Source of the DNA: Pseudomonas khavaziana
GTDB lineage: Bacteria; Pseudomonadota; Gammaproteobacteria; Pseudomonadales; Pseudomonadaceae
Direction: 5' to 3'
NCBI RefSeq assembly: GCF_019145205.1
Contig: NZ_JAHSTT010000006.1
Location: forward strand, 62,001-126,000
DNA length: 64,000 nucleotides
Shown here one piece after another: positions 28,801-37,347 of the stretch. Position 1 is the first letter of the stretch, and each line of letters starts with the position of its first letter. The notes under the pieces were generated by a model. That model did no database searches and had not been told where the DNA came from. It saw only the letters and a program-made list of their open reading frames with translations. The translations under genes and the position numbers were made by a program.

Positions 28801-30560
28801 GGTTCACGACCTTTGGCACGATGAACCTGGTAGTCCACCGCGACGATACGGTCCAGCTCATAGCGCAACAAAAGCGAACGGCCACAACCGTTATCCAACC
28901 GCTCAATCCGCCCGGAGCGATCACGCACAATGCGCAGGCGGTTGTCATATGCATCACTGATCGAAACCAGCACCCCGTCGCGAAAGTGATAAAACCGCGA
29001 CGCCTGGGCCAGCACCAGTTCATCAGGCGCCGAGCCCAGGTAGATCGCCGCTTCGGCCAGGCTATTGGTGATCGCGGGTCGAGAATCGGTGGGCAACGGA
29101 AACTGCGTACGGCGATTCTCATGGTCCGTCCACACCACCGAATCGTCAGAAACAACCAGCCTGTGCGCCAGCGCATGACTCCAGCCAAACCCCAACCCAC
29201 ACTCCACTTCCACCGCACTGGTGCGATACAAGCGCGTCCACTCAAACGGTAAAACCCCGTCCAGGGCACCATCGGTGAGGGTCAGCAATTCCTCCCCAGT
29301 GACCATCGACACCGGGCAGCCATTGGTAACGGTCTTGTCCGCTGGCGCCGTCGCATCCCCCTTCGGATTCGAAGCCATGGCCGGCGCATCATCGACATGC
29401 TCCTGCCGCACCAGCACCGTCTGCCGTGCCTTGCTGCGCACCGCCGGCACCGGGTTCGAAACCAGTTGATCCCTAGCCTTCAACGGTACAGCCGGCACCA
29501 CCTTGACCGGCGTCGCCGCACTGCTCAGCAACACAGGCTTGGCCGCCTCCACATGCGGCCCCAACCCCGGCCCCACAAGCTGCTTGGCGAGCATCTCCAA
29601 CAACACCCGCGCCCGCCCGGACCTGATAGGGCTGAGCACCTGAGCCCCCAACCGTGCCGCCACGCCCATCGCCCCCAGGACGCGAATCAGCAGCAACCCG
29701 ATCAGCACCTCACCGGTGATTTCGCCCCACAGCTCACTCATGTCCGGCGGCGGCAACATGCGCATCCAACTGACCATCGCCGCCACATAGATAAACAACA
29801 GTGGCTCGTCACTGAGCACCAGCAGGCCCTGGGCAATAGTGTCCTTACCCAGCGTCAGCAGCTCATCCAGTTGCGCTTGAGAGAGGTATTGCAGCAGCTT
29901 CTGGCTGTTGGGCTTGAGGTCGGCCAGCAAGTCGTACAGCTGGGTGACGTTGTCCCACAGGCTGTAAAGGGCCTTGCCCATACCGCTGAGAAATGCGGTT
30001 TCCAGCAACCGACGCCGGTCAAGCGGTGTCGCGTTGGTGTAGCCTTTCCATTGCGCCTGGAACCTGCTGTCCCACGCTTCACGCAAGCCCACTTCCAGCC
30101 CGTCGATCACTGACTGATAAGACGCATACAGCGCCTTGACGTGATCGGGGGAAACGTTGGGGTAAAAACTGACCCGATATTGCTGGTTGCGATCACACTC
30201 GGTGATCTCGAGAATGCCGCTCGGGCCGATGGTCTTGTGGATGGGGTCGCCCAGTGCGCCGCCGTCTGGGTCAATGCGTTGCAACATCACCGGCGTGTTG
30301 CCGATAGGGATGAACCGGGTGCTCTGGAACATATGCACCAGGGTCAACGTACCGCTGGCCGGGCATGTGGCGACGGTGCTGCTGGGAAACAGGGACCGGT
30401 TGATCGGTGCAACGAGCGCCACCTCATCCCCGACCTTGAACACCTGCTCCACATCCAGCGCCGAGAAGCTCCAGAAACTCTCGGCCCAAGCGTCAAACGT
30501 ATTCAGGCAATCGCGAAAGTCTTGCAGAACCCCTTCAGCATCGGGCGTCTGCACATCCAT
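25821..30560 (-). CDS. RHS-repeat polymorphic toxin with C-terminal ADP-ribosyltransferase domain
   Basis: This is a protein of about 1579 residues. An N-terminal region (about 1-400) holds hydrophobic helices (EPLLFIYVAAMVSWMR, GEVLIGLLLIRVLGAMG). At about 414 the RHS core opens with NGCPVSMVTGEELLTLTDGA, followed by many YD repeats, and ends at VDPLGL, the usual self-cleavage boundary. The variable tip of about 160 residues has YLFRGDKTPPNEVFKNGF, then FISTSPSRA, then PKELEFAIHNKI. These match the R, STS and E-x-E sites of pertussis S1 and cholera A1. I infer an ADP-ribosyltransferase delivered by type VI secretion or a similar route; no PAAR or VgrG is seen. ATG at 30560 is used; TTG at 30596 is the alternative. 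Confidence 0.9.
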   Translation of the reverse strand: MDVQTPDAEGVLQDFRDCLNTFDAWAESFWSFSALDVEQVFKVGDEVALVAPINRSLFPSSTVATCPASGTLTLVHMFQSTRFIPIGNTPVMLQRIDPDGGALGDPIHKTIGPSGILEITECDRNQQYRVSFYPNVSPDHVKALYASYQSVIDGLEVGLREAWDSRFQAQWKGYTNATPLDRRRLLETAFLSGMGKALYSLWDNVTQLYDLLADLKPNSQKLLQYLSQAQLDELLTLGKDTIAQGLLVLSDEPLLFIYVAAMVSWMRMLPPPDMSELWGEITGEVLIGLLLIRVLGAMGVAARLGAQVLSPIRSGRARVLLEMLAKQLVGPGLGPHVEAAKPVLLSSAATPVKVVPAVPLKARDQLVSNPVPAVRSKARQTVLVRQEHVDDAPAMASNPKGDATAPADKTVTNGCPVSMVTGEELLTLTDGALDGVLPFEWTRLYRTSAVEVECGLGFGWSHALAHRLVVSDDSVVWTDHENRRTQFPLPTDSRPAITNSLAEAAIYLGSAPDELVLAQASRFYHFRDGVLVSISDAYDNRLRIVRDRSGRIERLDNGCGRSLLLRYELDRIVAVDYQVHRAKGREPYVWETEQNVVSYAYDEDGRLVCATNAVGESERYRYDEQHVILERQLAGGASFFWAWEGSGKAARCVRHWASFSQMDTRYTWGDDGRVTVHNADGSQEVYVHDQRARLVQRIDPDGAQHFKSYDDKGRLTVEQDPLGAVTAYQYDEAGRLVALFPGDDEPTSYEHDNGFVRVVRRGEAVWKYERNSQGDVTRRTDPDGQVTDYSYNKRGQLTGVWYPDHSCHRLVWNERGQLLEEQLPNGGIKRYRYDDLGRQIVREDEHGALTQYQWDSVGRLIRLVLPGGATREFSYNPYGKIIAERDELGHVTRYEYEDGLHLISRRLNADGTQVQYRYDNARLLLTEIENEVGETYQLAYHPNGLLQQETGFDGQRTAYAYDLNGNLQEKTEYGDDGSQLITRYERDHAGRLVRKTLPDNSVVDYTYDRQGNLLSVEDGHWALAYEYDRQNRLTAEHQGWGTLRYGYDACGQLKNLRLPDNNRLTFNHDKGGHLATVELNGEVLTSHLFKNGREHQRQQGQLLSHYHYDDQNRLHAHAVTQQENYLYQRQYDYDKSGNLTRLLDTRKGEHRYHYDPLARLTRADHSQDVQERFAHNPAGNLLMQDRPGPDIVAANRLVIQGDRHYDYDAFGNLIRERRRKGHLLVTEYRYDCQHRLISVTKPNGETASYRYDPFGRRISKTVEGKTTEFFWQGDKLIAEHHAECHRSYIYEPNSFRPLALLEGFGPQATTPYHYQLDHLGTPQELTDTAGEIVWSAHYRAYGQIARLDVGKIDNPLRFQGQYFDQESGLHYNRHRYYNPDIGRYLTPDPVKLTGGVNGYRYVPNPTGWVDPLGLNRCPGTVGCEPSLGVEDPSTPASSKKSEPNLPIYHNDEEYLFRGDKTPPNEVFKNGFKSKGDSEDLYLHAIDSSDPPSNFISTSPSRAVGITFATSYGDKKGYLYTLKSIEGHDINTELGKQAPYPKELEFAIHNKIDTEDILGATPVKSDGTYVGYSIPNPNRK

Positions 30561-30833
30561 CGGGGTCAGGGCCAGCCTGCCGATGGCCGGGCTCAAGCAA
30601 CAGCCCCGGCAATCGGGGCTCTAACGAAAAAAGCCATCTGCAATCCCTCGCACTGTTCAATCAGGCGAGGGACTTTGCAGCGGTTCCCGGGGCAGGGGAG
30701 TAGAGCTTATCCGGCAGTTATGTGGGATGTTTCAGCTACGGCCAGGCACCGGGTTCTGCATACCGACGAACCCCGGTTAGACTTATCTGTCGATATCTGC
30801 ACTGTCCGGCCCGTCGTTCATCAAGGAAGCCCC

Positions 30834-31919
30834 ATGTATTCAAGCCGTCTGCTTCTCTGCCTCATGCCTTTGCTGGTGCTCGCCGGTTGTTCCACCTCAC
30901 GCGGTCCCCAGCAACCCGAGCGCAGTGAAGCCGAGGTGAAGGCGCAGATCGTGCGTCTGCTGCCGGCCAAGGTGGCGGACCGCAACGGTTGGGCCCAGGA
31001 CATCTACACCGCCTTCGACACCCAAAAGATCTACCCCAGCACTGAAAACATCTGCGCCGTACTGGCGGTAACCGAGCAGGAGTCCACCTTTCAGGTCGAC
31101 CCACCAGTGCCCGGCATGGGCAAGATCGCCCAGGATGAAATCCTGCGCCGTGCCGGCAAGGTGCATGTGCCCGCATTCGTGGTACGCAGCGCATTGCAAT
31201 TGCGTTCGCCCACCGGCAAGACCTACGCCGACCGCTTGAATGCCGCTCGCACCGAGAAGGACCTGAGCGCGATCTTCGATGACTTCATCAGCATGGTGCC
31301 CCTGGGCAACACGCTGTTTGGCGGCTTCAACCCGGTGCACACCGCAGGCCCGATGCAGGTCAGTATCGACTTCGCACAAAAACAGGCACGGGGTTATCCC
31401 TACACGGTGGACGGCACGATTCGCCGCGAAGTCTTCACCCGTCGTGGCGGCATGTACTTCGGTATCGCCCATCTGCTCGGCTACCCGGTGAGCTACGATC
31501 AGCCGCTGTACCGCTTTGCCGATTTCAATGCCGGTTGGTACGCCAGCCGCAACGCGGCGTTCCAGGCGGCCGTCAGCCGCGTCACCGGCAAAGAGCTGGC
31601 ACTGGACGGGGATCTGATCCGCTATGGCTCCTTGCTGCCCGGCACCACCGAGCTGGCGGTGCGCTCACTGGGGGCAAAACTGGACATGCGCAACCCGAGC
31701 ATCCGCAGCCAGCTGGAGCAGGGCGAACAGTTGGATTTCGAAGATACCACCCTTTACAAGCGCGTCTTTGCCCTGGCCGATCAGGCCACCGGTAAGCCGC
31801 TGCCACGGGCGATCCTGCCGGGCATTGTGCTCAAGAGCCCGAAGATCACCCGTAACCTGACCACAGCATGGTTCGCCAAGCGCGTGGATGAGCGCTATCA
31901 GCGCTGCATGAAACGCTGA
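30834..31919 (+). CDS. DUF1615 family lipoprotein
   Basis: The 361-residue protein has a lipoprotein signal (LLLCLMPLLVLAGCSTS, lipobox LAGC). The DUF1615 body contains ICAVLAVTEQESTFQVDPPV, GFNPVHTAGPMQVSIDFAQ and RRGGMYFGIAHLLGYP. The glutamate in TEQESTF followed by GPMQVS recalls lytic transglycosylases, so a peptidoglycan role is possible but unproven. AAGGAAG precedes ATG 30834. Monocistronic. Confidence 0.88.
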   Translation: MYSSRLLLCLMPLLVLAGCSTSRGPQQPERSEAEVKAQIVRLLPAKVADRNGWAQDIYTAFDTQKIYPSTENICAVLAVTEQESTFQVDPPVPGMGKIAQDEILRRAGKVHVPAFVVRSALQLRSPTGKTYADRLNAARTEKDLSAIFDDFISMVPLGNTLFGGFNPVHTAGPMQVSIDFAQKQARGYPYTVDGTIRREVFTRRGGMYFGIAHLLGYPVSYDQPLYRFADFNAGWYASRNAAFQAAVSRVTGKELALDGDLIRYGSLLPGTTELAVRSLGAKLDMRNPSIRSQLEQGEQLDFEDTTLYKRVFALADQATGKPLPRAILPGIVLKSPKITRNLTTAWFAKRVDERYQRCMKR

Positions 31920-32024
31920 CGCAGCAACCCGCCACGCATGGCGGGGAATTTGCGCGGTTGATGGTAATGGCGGCTGCGTAACGCTTGGCGTACATCTTGG
32001 GGCTCGTTCCAGGGAAGAGCCGCC

Positions 32025-32447
32025 ATGACCACCCACACCGTTCCTCAAGGTTTTGTTCCATTACCTCGCAGCAGCCCACTGCTGGACCTGCTCGGCCCGG
32101 CGTATTGCCGGGGCGAAGGCTTGCAGCTGGAAATCGGCCTGCGCGCCGATAATCGTCACGCCAATGGGCGCGGTACGGTGCACGGTGGGGTGCTGGCAAC
32201 CCTGGCGGATATCGGCATGGGTTACGCCATGGCGTTTTCCAGTGAGCCGCCGTTACCGTTGATTACCGCCAGCATGACCGTGGACTACCTGGGCGCTGTG
32301 CAGGTAGGGGAGTGGATGGTGGTGCGCTTGGACAGCCACAAGCGTGGGCGGCAGATGGCGTTTGCCACGCTGAGTTTGCAAGTCCAGGAGCGCATCGTAC
32401 TGCGGGCGAGTGCGGTGTTTGCGGTGCCACAAGCCGGAAGGCAATGA
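32025..32447 (+). CDS. PaaI-type hotdog-fold thioesterase
   Basis: The 140-residue single hotdog domain has the PaaI-family block GTVHGGVLATLADIGMGYAM with the catalytic-region acidic residue in the helix, then LITASMTVDYLGAVQVGEW. It probably hydrolyses an acyl-CoA or aryl-CoA. The substrate is unknown. It is monocistronic, between the DUF1615 gene and a REP-rich gap. Confidence 0.87.
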   Translation: MTTHTVPQGFVPLPRSSPLLDLLGPAYCRGEGLQLEIGLRADNRHANGRGTVHGGVLATLADIGMGYAMAFSSEPPLPLITASMTVDYLGAVQVGEWMVVRLDSHKRGRQMAFATLSLQVQERIVLRASAVFAVPQAGRQ

Positions 32448-32588
32448 GATCAATGTGGGGGCATGCTCCCACAATTTGATCGATGGTGTGCTTGAGTCAG
32501 GCGCCAGGTAGTGCCAGCTCCACCTGCAACGGGGCGAGGCCAGCAGCCTCGGGCCACTGAAAGCCAAAGGTTGAAATGCAATCAAACT

Positions 32589-32675
32589 GTGGGAGGGGGC
32601 TTGCTCCCGATGAGGGTGTGTCAGTTACAAATTTATCAACTGACACGCCCTCATCGGGAGCAAGCCCCCTCCCAC
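32589..32675. repeat. REPIN, GTGGGAGG type
   Basis: Two full inverted REPs flank a short spacer with its own symmetry (GGTGTGTCAGTT / AACTGACACGCC), so the whole 87-base unit can fold as one long hairpin. A shorter palindrome (TGTGGGGGCATGCTCCCACA) lies upstream at about 32455. The rest of the 314-base gap holds the atoB terminator. Confidence 0.9.
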
Positions 32676-32707
32676 ATTTGGATCGGGTTTTTCTGCAAGA
32701 ATGGGTC

Positions 32708-32741
32708 AAAGAAAAGGCCCGGCTTTTCGTGGAACCGGGCC
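32708..32741 (-). terminator. rho-independent terminator of the sco-atoB operon
   Basis: The stem GGCCCGG/CCGGGCC (32716-32741) is followed on the reverse strand by TTTTCTTT. It lies 20 bases after the atoB stop. Confidence 0.88.
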
Positions 32742-32761
32742 CTTCCATGTTGCTCTTTGAA

Positions 32762-33943
32762 TCAGCTGCGTTCGAGGGCCAGGGCCACGCCTTGCCCGCC
32801 ACCGATGCACAGGGTTGCAAGACCTTTCTTGGCATCTCGCTTGATCATTTCATGCAGCAGGGTCACCAGCACGCGGCAACCTGAGGCACCAATCGGGTGG
32901 CCGATGGCGATGGCACCGCCGTTGACGTTGACCTTGTCGGCGTCCCATTCCAGCTCTTTGCCCACTGCCAGGGATTGCGCAGCGAAAGCTTCGTTGGCTT
33001 CGATCAGGTCCAGGTCAGCCAACTGCCAGCCGGCCTTGTCCAGGCAGCGGCGGGTGGCCGACACCGGGCCGATGCCCATGATGGCCGGGTCAACGCCCGC
33101 ATTGGCGTAGCTGGCGATCCGCGCCAGTACCGGCAGGCCAAGGGCCCGGGCTTTGTCGGCGCTCATCAGCAGCACTGCGGCGGCGCCATCGTTCAAGCTG
33201 GAGGCGTTGCCGGCGGTGACGCTGCCGTCTTTCTTGAATGCAGGCTTGAGCTTGGCCAGGGACTCGGCGGTGGTGCCGGCGCGGGGTTGTTCGTCCACTG
33301 CGAACGCCACCGGGTCGCCTTTGCGCTGGGGAATCAGGATCGGTGTGATCTCATCGGCGAAGCGCCCGGCTTCGATGGCGGCGGTGGCTTTTTGCTGAGA
33401 GGCGGCAGCGAAGGCGTCCTGGGCCTCACGGCTGATGCCGTACTTGTCCACCAGGTTCTCGGCGGTGATGCCCATGTGGTAATCGTTGAACGCATCCCAC
33501 AGGCCGTCGGTGATCATGCTGTCGATCATCTTCGCGTGGCCCATGCGCAAGCCGGTGCGCGCGGCGGGCAGCACGTACGGGGCCAGGCTCATGTTTTCCA
33601 TGCCGCCGGCAATGATCACCTCGGCGTCGCCGCAACGAATGGCCTGGGCGCCCAGGTGCAGGGCCTTGAGGCCCGAGCCGCAGACCTTGTTCAGGGTCAG
33701 GCTCGGCACGGCATGGGGCAGGCCGGCGAGGATCGAAGCCTGGCGCGCCGGGTTCTGGCCTGAGCCTGCGGTGAGTACCTGGCCGAGGATCACTTCATCG
33801 ACTTCGGCCGGGTCCAGGCCGGTCTGTTCCAGCAGGCGGCGGATCACCGCGGCGCCCAGTTCCGGGGCCGGGACGTTCGCCAGCGAACCTTGGAAGCTGC
33901 CCACGGCGGTGCGGGTGGCAGCAACAATCACGACGTCTTGCAT
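32762..33943 (-). CDS. atoB: acetyl-CoA C-acetyltransferase (thiolase)
   Basis: The 393-residue thiolase has the acylated cysteine in [17 protein letters not shown], the catalytic histidine in [16 protein letters not shown] and the second cysteine in [11 protein letters not shown]. It cleaves acetoacetyl-CoA to two acetyl-CoA, the last step after ScoAB. The ATG at 33943 is preceded by GAGGA; the GTG at 33958 is less likely. It is the third gene of the operon, 11 bases after scoB. Confidence 0.95.
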   Translation of the reverse strand: MQDVVIVAATRTAVGSFQGSLANVPAPELGAAVIRRLLEQTGLDPAEVDEVILGQVLTAGSGQNPARQASILAGLPHAVPSLTLNKVCGSGLKALHLGAQAIRCGDAEVIIAGGMENMSLAPYVLPAARTGLRMGHAKMIDSMITDGLWDAFNDYHMGITAENLVDKYGISREAQDAFAAASQQKATAAIEAGRFADEITPILIPQRKGDPVAFAVDEQPRAGTTAESLAKLKPAFKKDGSVTAGNASSLNDGAAAVLLMSADKARALGLPVLARIASYANAGVDPAIMGIGPVSATRRCLDKAGWQLADLDLIEANEAFAAQSLAVGKELEWDADKVNVNGGAIAIGHPIGASGCRVLVTLLHEMIKRDAKKGLATLCIGGGQGVALALERS

Positions 33944-33954
33944 GGAATCTGTCC

Positions 33955-34614
33955 TCACTGGAAGTGCATTTCTGGAACGTGGTCCGGGACGATCAGTTTA
34001 CCGGCGGTCTTGCTCATAATCTCTTCAACGCTGACGCCAGGTGCGCGTTCCTTGAGGACAAAAGCGCCATTTTCGATTTCCAGGTACGCAAGGTCCGTCA
34101 GTACACGCTTGATGCAGTTCGCGCCGGTCAGCGGCAGGCTGCATTGGCTGAGCAATTTGGACTCACCGTCTTTGGATGCGTGGGTCATGATCACGATGAT
34201 ATTTTCCGCGCCGGCCACCAGGTCCATGGCGCCGCCCATGCCCTTGACCAGCTTGCCGGGGATCATCCACGAGGCGATGTTGCCTTGTACGTCCACTTCA
34301 AATGCGCCGAGCACGGTGAGGTCGACATGCCCGCCGCGAATCATCGCGAAGGACTCGGCGGAAGAGAAGATCGAAGCGCCGATGCGCGCCGTGACGGTTT
34401 GCTTGCCGGCGTTGATCATGTCGGCATCGATGGTGTCTTCGGTAGGAAACGGGCCCATGCCGAGCAGGCCGTTTTCCGATTGCAGCATCACTTCCATGCC
34501 GTCGGGGATGTAGTTGGCCACCAGGGTCGGAATGCCGATGCCCAGGTTTACGTAGTAGCCGTCCTGCATTTCGCGGGCGACGCGTTGAGCCATTTGTTCG
34601 CGGGTAAGCGCCAT
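33955..34614 (-). CDS. scoB: 3-oxoacid CoA-transferase subunit B
   Basis: The 219-residue subunit carries the catalytic glutamate in [11 protein letters not shown], the site that forms the enzyme-CoA thioester. It also has [19 protein letters not shown] and [12 protein letters not shown]. With ScoA it moves CoA from succinyl-CoA (or acetyl-CoA) to acetoacetate. RBS GAGGAAA precedes the ATG. AtoA-type substrates are the alternative. Confidence 0.95.
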   Translation of the reverse strand: MALTREQMAQRVAREMQDGYYVNLGIGIPTLVANYIPDGMEVMLQSENGLLGMGPFPTEDTIDADMINAGKQTVTARIGASIFSSAESFAMIRGGHVDLTVLGAFEVDVQGNIASWMIPGKLVKGMGGAMDLVAGAENIIVIMTHASKDGESKLLSQCSLPLTGANCIKRVLTDLAYLEIENGAFVLKERAPGVSVEEIMSKTAGKLIVPDHVPEMHFQ

Positions 34615-34643
34615 GGTGATTTCCTCTTATTGTTCTGGACGGA

Positions 34644-35342
34644 TTATTTGCGGACGGTGCGCTGTTCGATGCGCTTTTCGAAGGTGCCGCAGATGATCCG
34701 GTCGACGTAGATGCCAGGGGTGTGGATCTGCGCCGGGTCCAGCTCGCCCGGTTCGACGATTTCCTCGACTTCGACCACGGTGATCTTGCCGGCGGTGGCG
34801 GCCAGCGGGTTGAAGTTCTGGGCGGTGTGGCGGTAGATGACGTTGCCGAAGTGGTCGGCCTTCCAGCCTTTGACGATGGCGAAATCACCGGTGATGGACT
34901 CTTCCATCAAATAGGGGCGGCCATTGAATTCGCGGGTTTCCTTGCCTTCAGCGACTGGGGTGCCGACGCCGGTGGCGGTGAAGAAGGCCGGGATGCCGGC
35001 ACCGCCTGCGCGCATTTTTTCGGCCAGGGTGCCTTGGGGGGTGAGGACTACCTCAATCTCGCCGCTAAGCAGTTGCTTCTCGAACAGGGCGTTTTCGCCC
35101 ACATAGGAGGCGATCACTTTGCTGATCTGTTTTTCTTCCAGCAGCACACCCAGGCCGAAGCCGTCGACGCCGCAGTTGTTGGAAACCACTGTCAGATCAC
35201 GGGTGCCTTTGCGCTTGATTTCGGCGATGAGGTTTTCCGGAATGCCACACAGGCCAAAACCGCCGGAGAGCACGGTCATGCCGTCTTCCAGGCCTGCCAG
35301 CGCTTCTTCATAGGACGCCACGCGTTTATCGAAACCTGCCAT
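34644..35342 (-). CDS. scoA: 3-oxoacid CoA-transferase subunit A
   Basis: The 232-residue subunit has the family start [20 protein letters not shown], then [13 protein letters not shown] and the CoA-binding region [16 protein letters not shown]. It is first in the scoA-scoB-atoB operon for acetoacetate use. ATG at 35342 (RBS AGAGGT) is the family start; the longer frame to 35477 overlaps the divergent LysR gene and is rejected. Confidence 0.95.
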   Translation of the reverse strand: MAGFDKRVASYEEALAGLEDGMTVLSGGFGLCGIPENLIAEIKRKGTRDLTVVSNNCGVDGFGLGVLLEEKQISKVIASYVGENALFEKQLLSGEIEVVLTPQGTLAEKMRAGGAGIPAFFTATGVGTPVAEGKETREFNGRPYLMEESITGDFAIVKGWKADHFGNVIYRHTAQNFNPLAATAGKITVVEVEEIVEPGELDPAQIHTPGIYVDRIICGTFEKRIEQRTVRK

Positions 35343-35475
35343 ATGCACCTCTTTTATTGTTTGTGGTCCAGCCAGTGAACCGAGTGTTGCGCTGATGGAT
35401 TGATTTGTTAAGTTGTTTTTTAAGGTTGATTGATTTAGAAAACAGCATAGTCGATCCTTCGTCCGGAGCAGCTCC

Positions 35476-36378
35476 ATGACCGTTAAACAGATGCGTGCCT
35501 TTCTCGCCGTGGCCCAGAGCCTGAGCTTTGCCGCGGCCTGCGAGCGCCTGCACCTTTCTCAATCGGCGCTGAGCCTGACGATCAAGGGCTTGGAAGAGGG
35601 CTTGGGTGGCCGCTTGTTCAGCCGTAATACGCGCAATGTCGCGCTGACCCCTGAAGGTGAATCGCTGTTGCCGCTGGCGCGTCGCTTGATTGCCGATTGG
35701 GACAATGCCGAGGACGAACTGCGCCAGCGATTCACGCTGCAACGAGGGCGGGTAACGGTAGCGGCGATGCCATCGTTCGCCGGCAACCTGTTGCCGCCGA
35801 TCCTGAAGATATTCCGCGCCCGTTACCCCCAGGTGAATGTGACGGTGCATGACCTGATCAATGAACAAGTGCTGGAGATGGTGCGCGATCGCCAAGTCGA
35901 GCTGGGCGTGGCATTCGAGCCGTCCGAAGGTTCATCGTTGGCCTTCACGCCGCTATATCTGGACCGCTTTATTGCCGTGGTGCCGGGAGATTCACCCTTG
36001 GCGCAATGCGCTGAAGTCGACTGGAAAACCCTGTTGGAGCATCCGTTCATTACCTTGCAGCGGCCATCTACAGTGCGGGTGATGCTGGAGGAAAACCTAG
36101 GTGCCTTGCAGATGAAGTTGCCCGTGGCGCTGGAAAGTCATCAACTGGCGACGGTGGGCAAGATGGTTGCCAGTGGCTTGGGGGTCAGCGCCGTGCCGGC
36201 GTTATGTGCACGGCAAATGGAGGAAGCGGGGGCGCATTGCATTACCTTGAGCGGCCCGGTGATCGAGCGGCCGATTGGCGTTTTGACCAAGCCCGGGCAT
36301 GAACTATCGGCGGCGGCCCAAGTATTGTTTGATATCTTTTGCGATGAAGCGGGAAAGGGCAGGTTTCCAACTTTTTGA
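35476..36378 (+). CDS. LysR-family regulator, divergent from scoAB-atoB
   Basis: The 300-residue protein has an N-terminal helix-turn-helix ([20 protein letters not shown]) and a periplasmic-binding-like effector domain. Its start is 133 bases from scoA on the other strand, the standard arrangement for a LysR regulator of the adjacent operon. The intervening AT-rich sequence (35390-35450) has two related TTGATT-containing segments (TTGATTTGTTAAGTTG and GGTTGATTGATTTAG) that could be operator halves. The inducer is probably a ketone body or its CoA ester, which is inference. Confidence 0.9.
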   Translation: MTVKQMRAFLAVAQSLSFAAACERLHLSQSALSLTIKGLEEGLGGRLFSRNTRNVALTPEGESLLPLARRLIADWDNAEDELRQRFTLQRGRVTVAAMPSFAGNLLPPILKIFRARYPQVNVTVHDLINEQVLEMVRDRQVELGVAFEPSEGSSLAFTPLYLDRFIAVVPGDSPLAQCAEVDWKTLLEHPFITLQRPSTVRVMLEENLGALQMKLPVALESHQLATVGKMVASGLGVSAVPALCARQMEEAGAHCITLSGPVIERPIGVLTKPGHELSAAAQVLFDIFCDEAGKGRFPTF

Positions 36379-36386
36379 ACAGGTCA

Positions 36387-36424
36387 CAAAAAAGCATGGG
36401 AGCTGGCAAGCCAACTCCCATGCT
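36387..36424 (-). terminator. terminator, probably bidirectional
   Basis: The stem AGCATGGGAG/CTCCCATGCT encloses a 12-base loop that can pair further (TGGC/GCCA). On the reverse strand it is followed by six T residues. It separates the LysR gene from the convergent 36442-36771 gene. Confidence 0.9.
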
Positions 36425-36441
36425 TGATCGAGTGATGCTTA

Positions 36442-36771
36442 TTAGTAGTAGCGGTCGATCACTTTAACCTGCGAGTTATCCTTGAAAGATGCCCAGGCAT
36501 TGTTAAGTGTATCGAACACCTGCTCGATAAAATTGCGGTCGGCCGCGGCTTTCTTGCCGACATAACCCTGGCCTCGGCGGTACATCTTCAGGCGCGCCGC
36601 CAGCTCACGGTTATTGCGGTCGAACTCGGCCTCTTTGGTGTTGGGAGCCAGGCAGTCAATTTGCACTTCGCCCGATTTGCCAATCCACAGGATATGGTCG
36701 TCGAGTGTGTCTTTCTGCGCTGCGAACATCTCAGCCAATTCATCGATAGTTGGTTGGTTGTTCAGATTCAT
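36442..36771 (-). CDS. conserved hypothetical protein (109 aa)
   Basis: A soluble 109-residue protein beginning MNLNNQPTIDELAEMFAAQK. It has an ILWIGKSGEVQIDCLAPNTK middle and a basic helix (LAARLKMYRRGQGYVGKKAA) ending DRYY. There is no signal peptide or membrane segment. I do not recognise a characterised family, although the style fits Pseudomonas-specific proteins. It has its own terminator and no operon partner. Confidence 0.75.
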   Translation of the reverse strand: MNLNNQPTIDELAEMFAAQKDTLDDHILWIGKSGEVQIDCLAPNTKEAEFDRNNRELAARLKMYRRGQGYVGKKAAADRNFIEQVFDTLNNAWASFKDNSQVKVIDRYY

Positions 36772-37248
36772 GTGTAAGCCCCTTGACCAGTTGGCGATCT
36801 ATCAGTTGATTCGTTAAAACGCTTTAGTTGTCTCCGGTTCCGAAAACCGGGCGTCAGCGACGGTCTGCCGAATACGGGCAGGGTCTTGAACCTGATGCAT
36901 GTAGTCTTGCTGATGAACTGCTACGCAATGCTTTCATAACGAAGACAAGCAGCGGTCAGGCTCCTTGTACCGGTCCCTTTCGGGGCTGGTCAGCTTCATC
37001 AATCTGCCTTGTGGGCAGTGCACATCCGGAAAAACAGCTCGGCGGTCAGACGAGCCTGTTCAAAACGCGGGTTACCAACGCTCCCGATCCGGGAGACGTC
37101 TAGATCATGCAAGGACAAAAAGCTTACGTCAACGATTATGTAGTGATTATTTTTACTCACTACATAAATCGTTGTAGGGGCGGGAGAATGCGGGAAAACG
37201 TGACTTGGGCGTCATTTTTGGAGTTGCTGGTCGAGCGTTTAACTCCCT
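36772..37248. other. gene-free stretch with AT-rich long hairpin
   Basis: No supported gene lies here; the 91-codon frame from 36828 lacks a ribosome binding site. Hairpins visible include CCGGTT/AACCGG near 36835. The strongest structure is at 37130-37174: a 17-bp AT-rich inverted repeat (CAACGATTATGTAGTGA / TCACTACATAAATCGTTG, one bulge) with a 10-base T-rich loop. No T-tract follows, so it is not an ordinary terminator. A small RNA or an integration scar are possible readings. Confidence 0.5.
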
Positions 37249-37347
37249 GTAGGAGCGAGCTTGCTCGCGAAAATCGTCAACGATGACTCGGAACACCTGA
37301 CACCCACGCGGTGCGCTCAGGTTTTTCGCGAGCAAGCTCGCTCCTAC
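37249..37347. repeat. REPIN, GTAGGAGC type
   Basis: Two full inverted GTAGGAGCGAGC REPs enclose about 50 bases. The right end overlaps the last codon of the sirtuin gene; its TAG stop is the TAG of GTAGGAGC. Confidence 0.92.

Noticed and set aside
36828..37103. 91-codon plus-strand frame
   Set aside because: It starts at TTG without a ribosome binding site and looks like no protein family.
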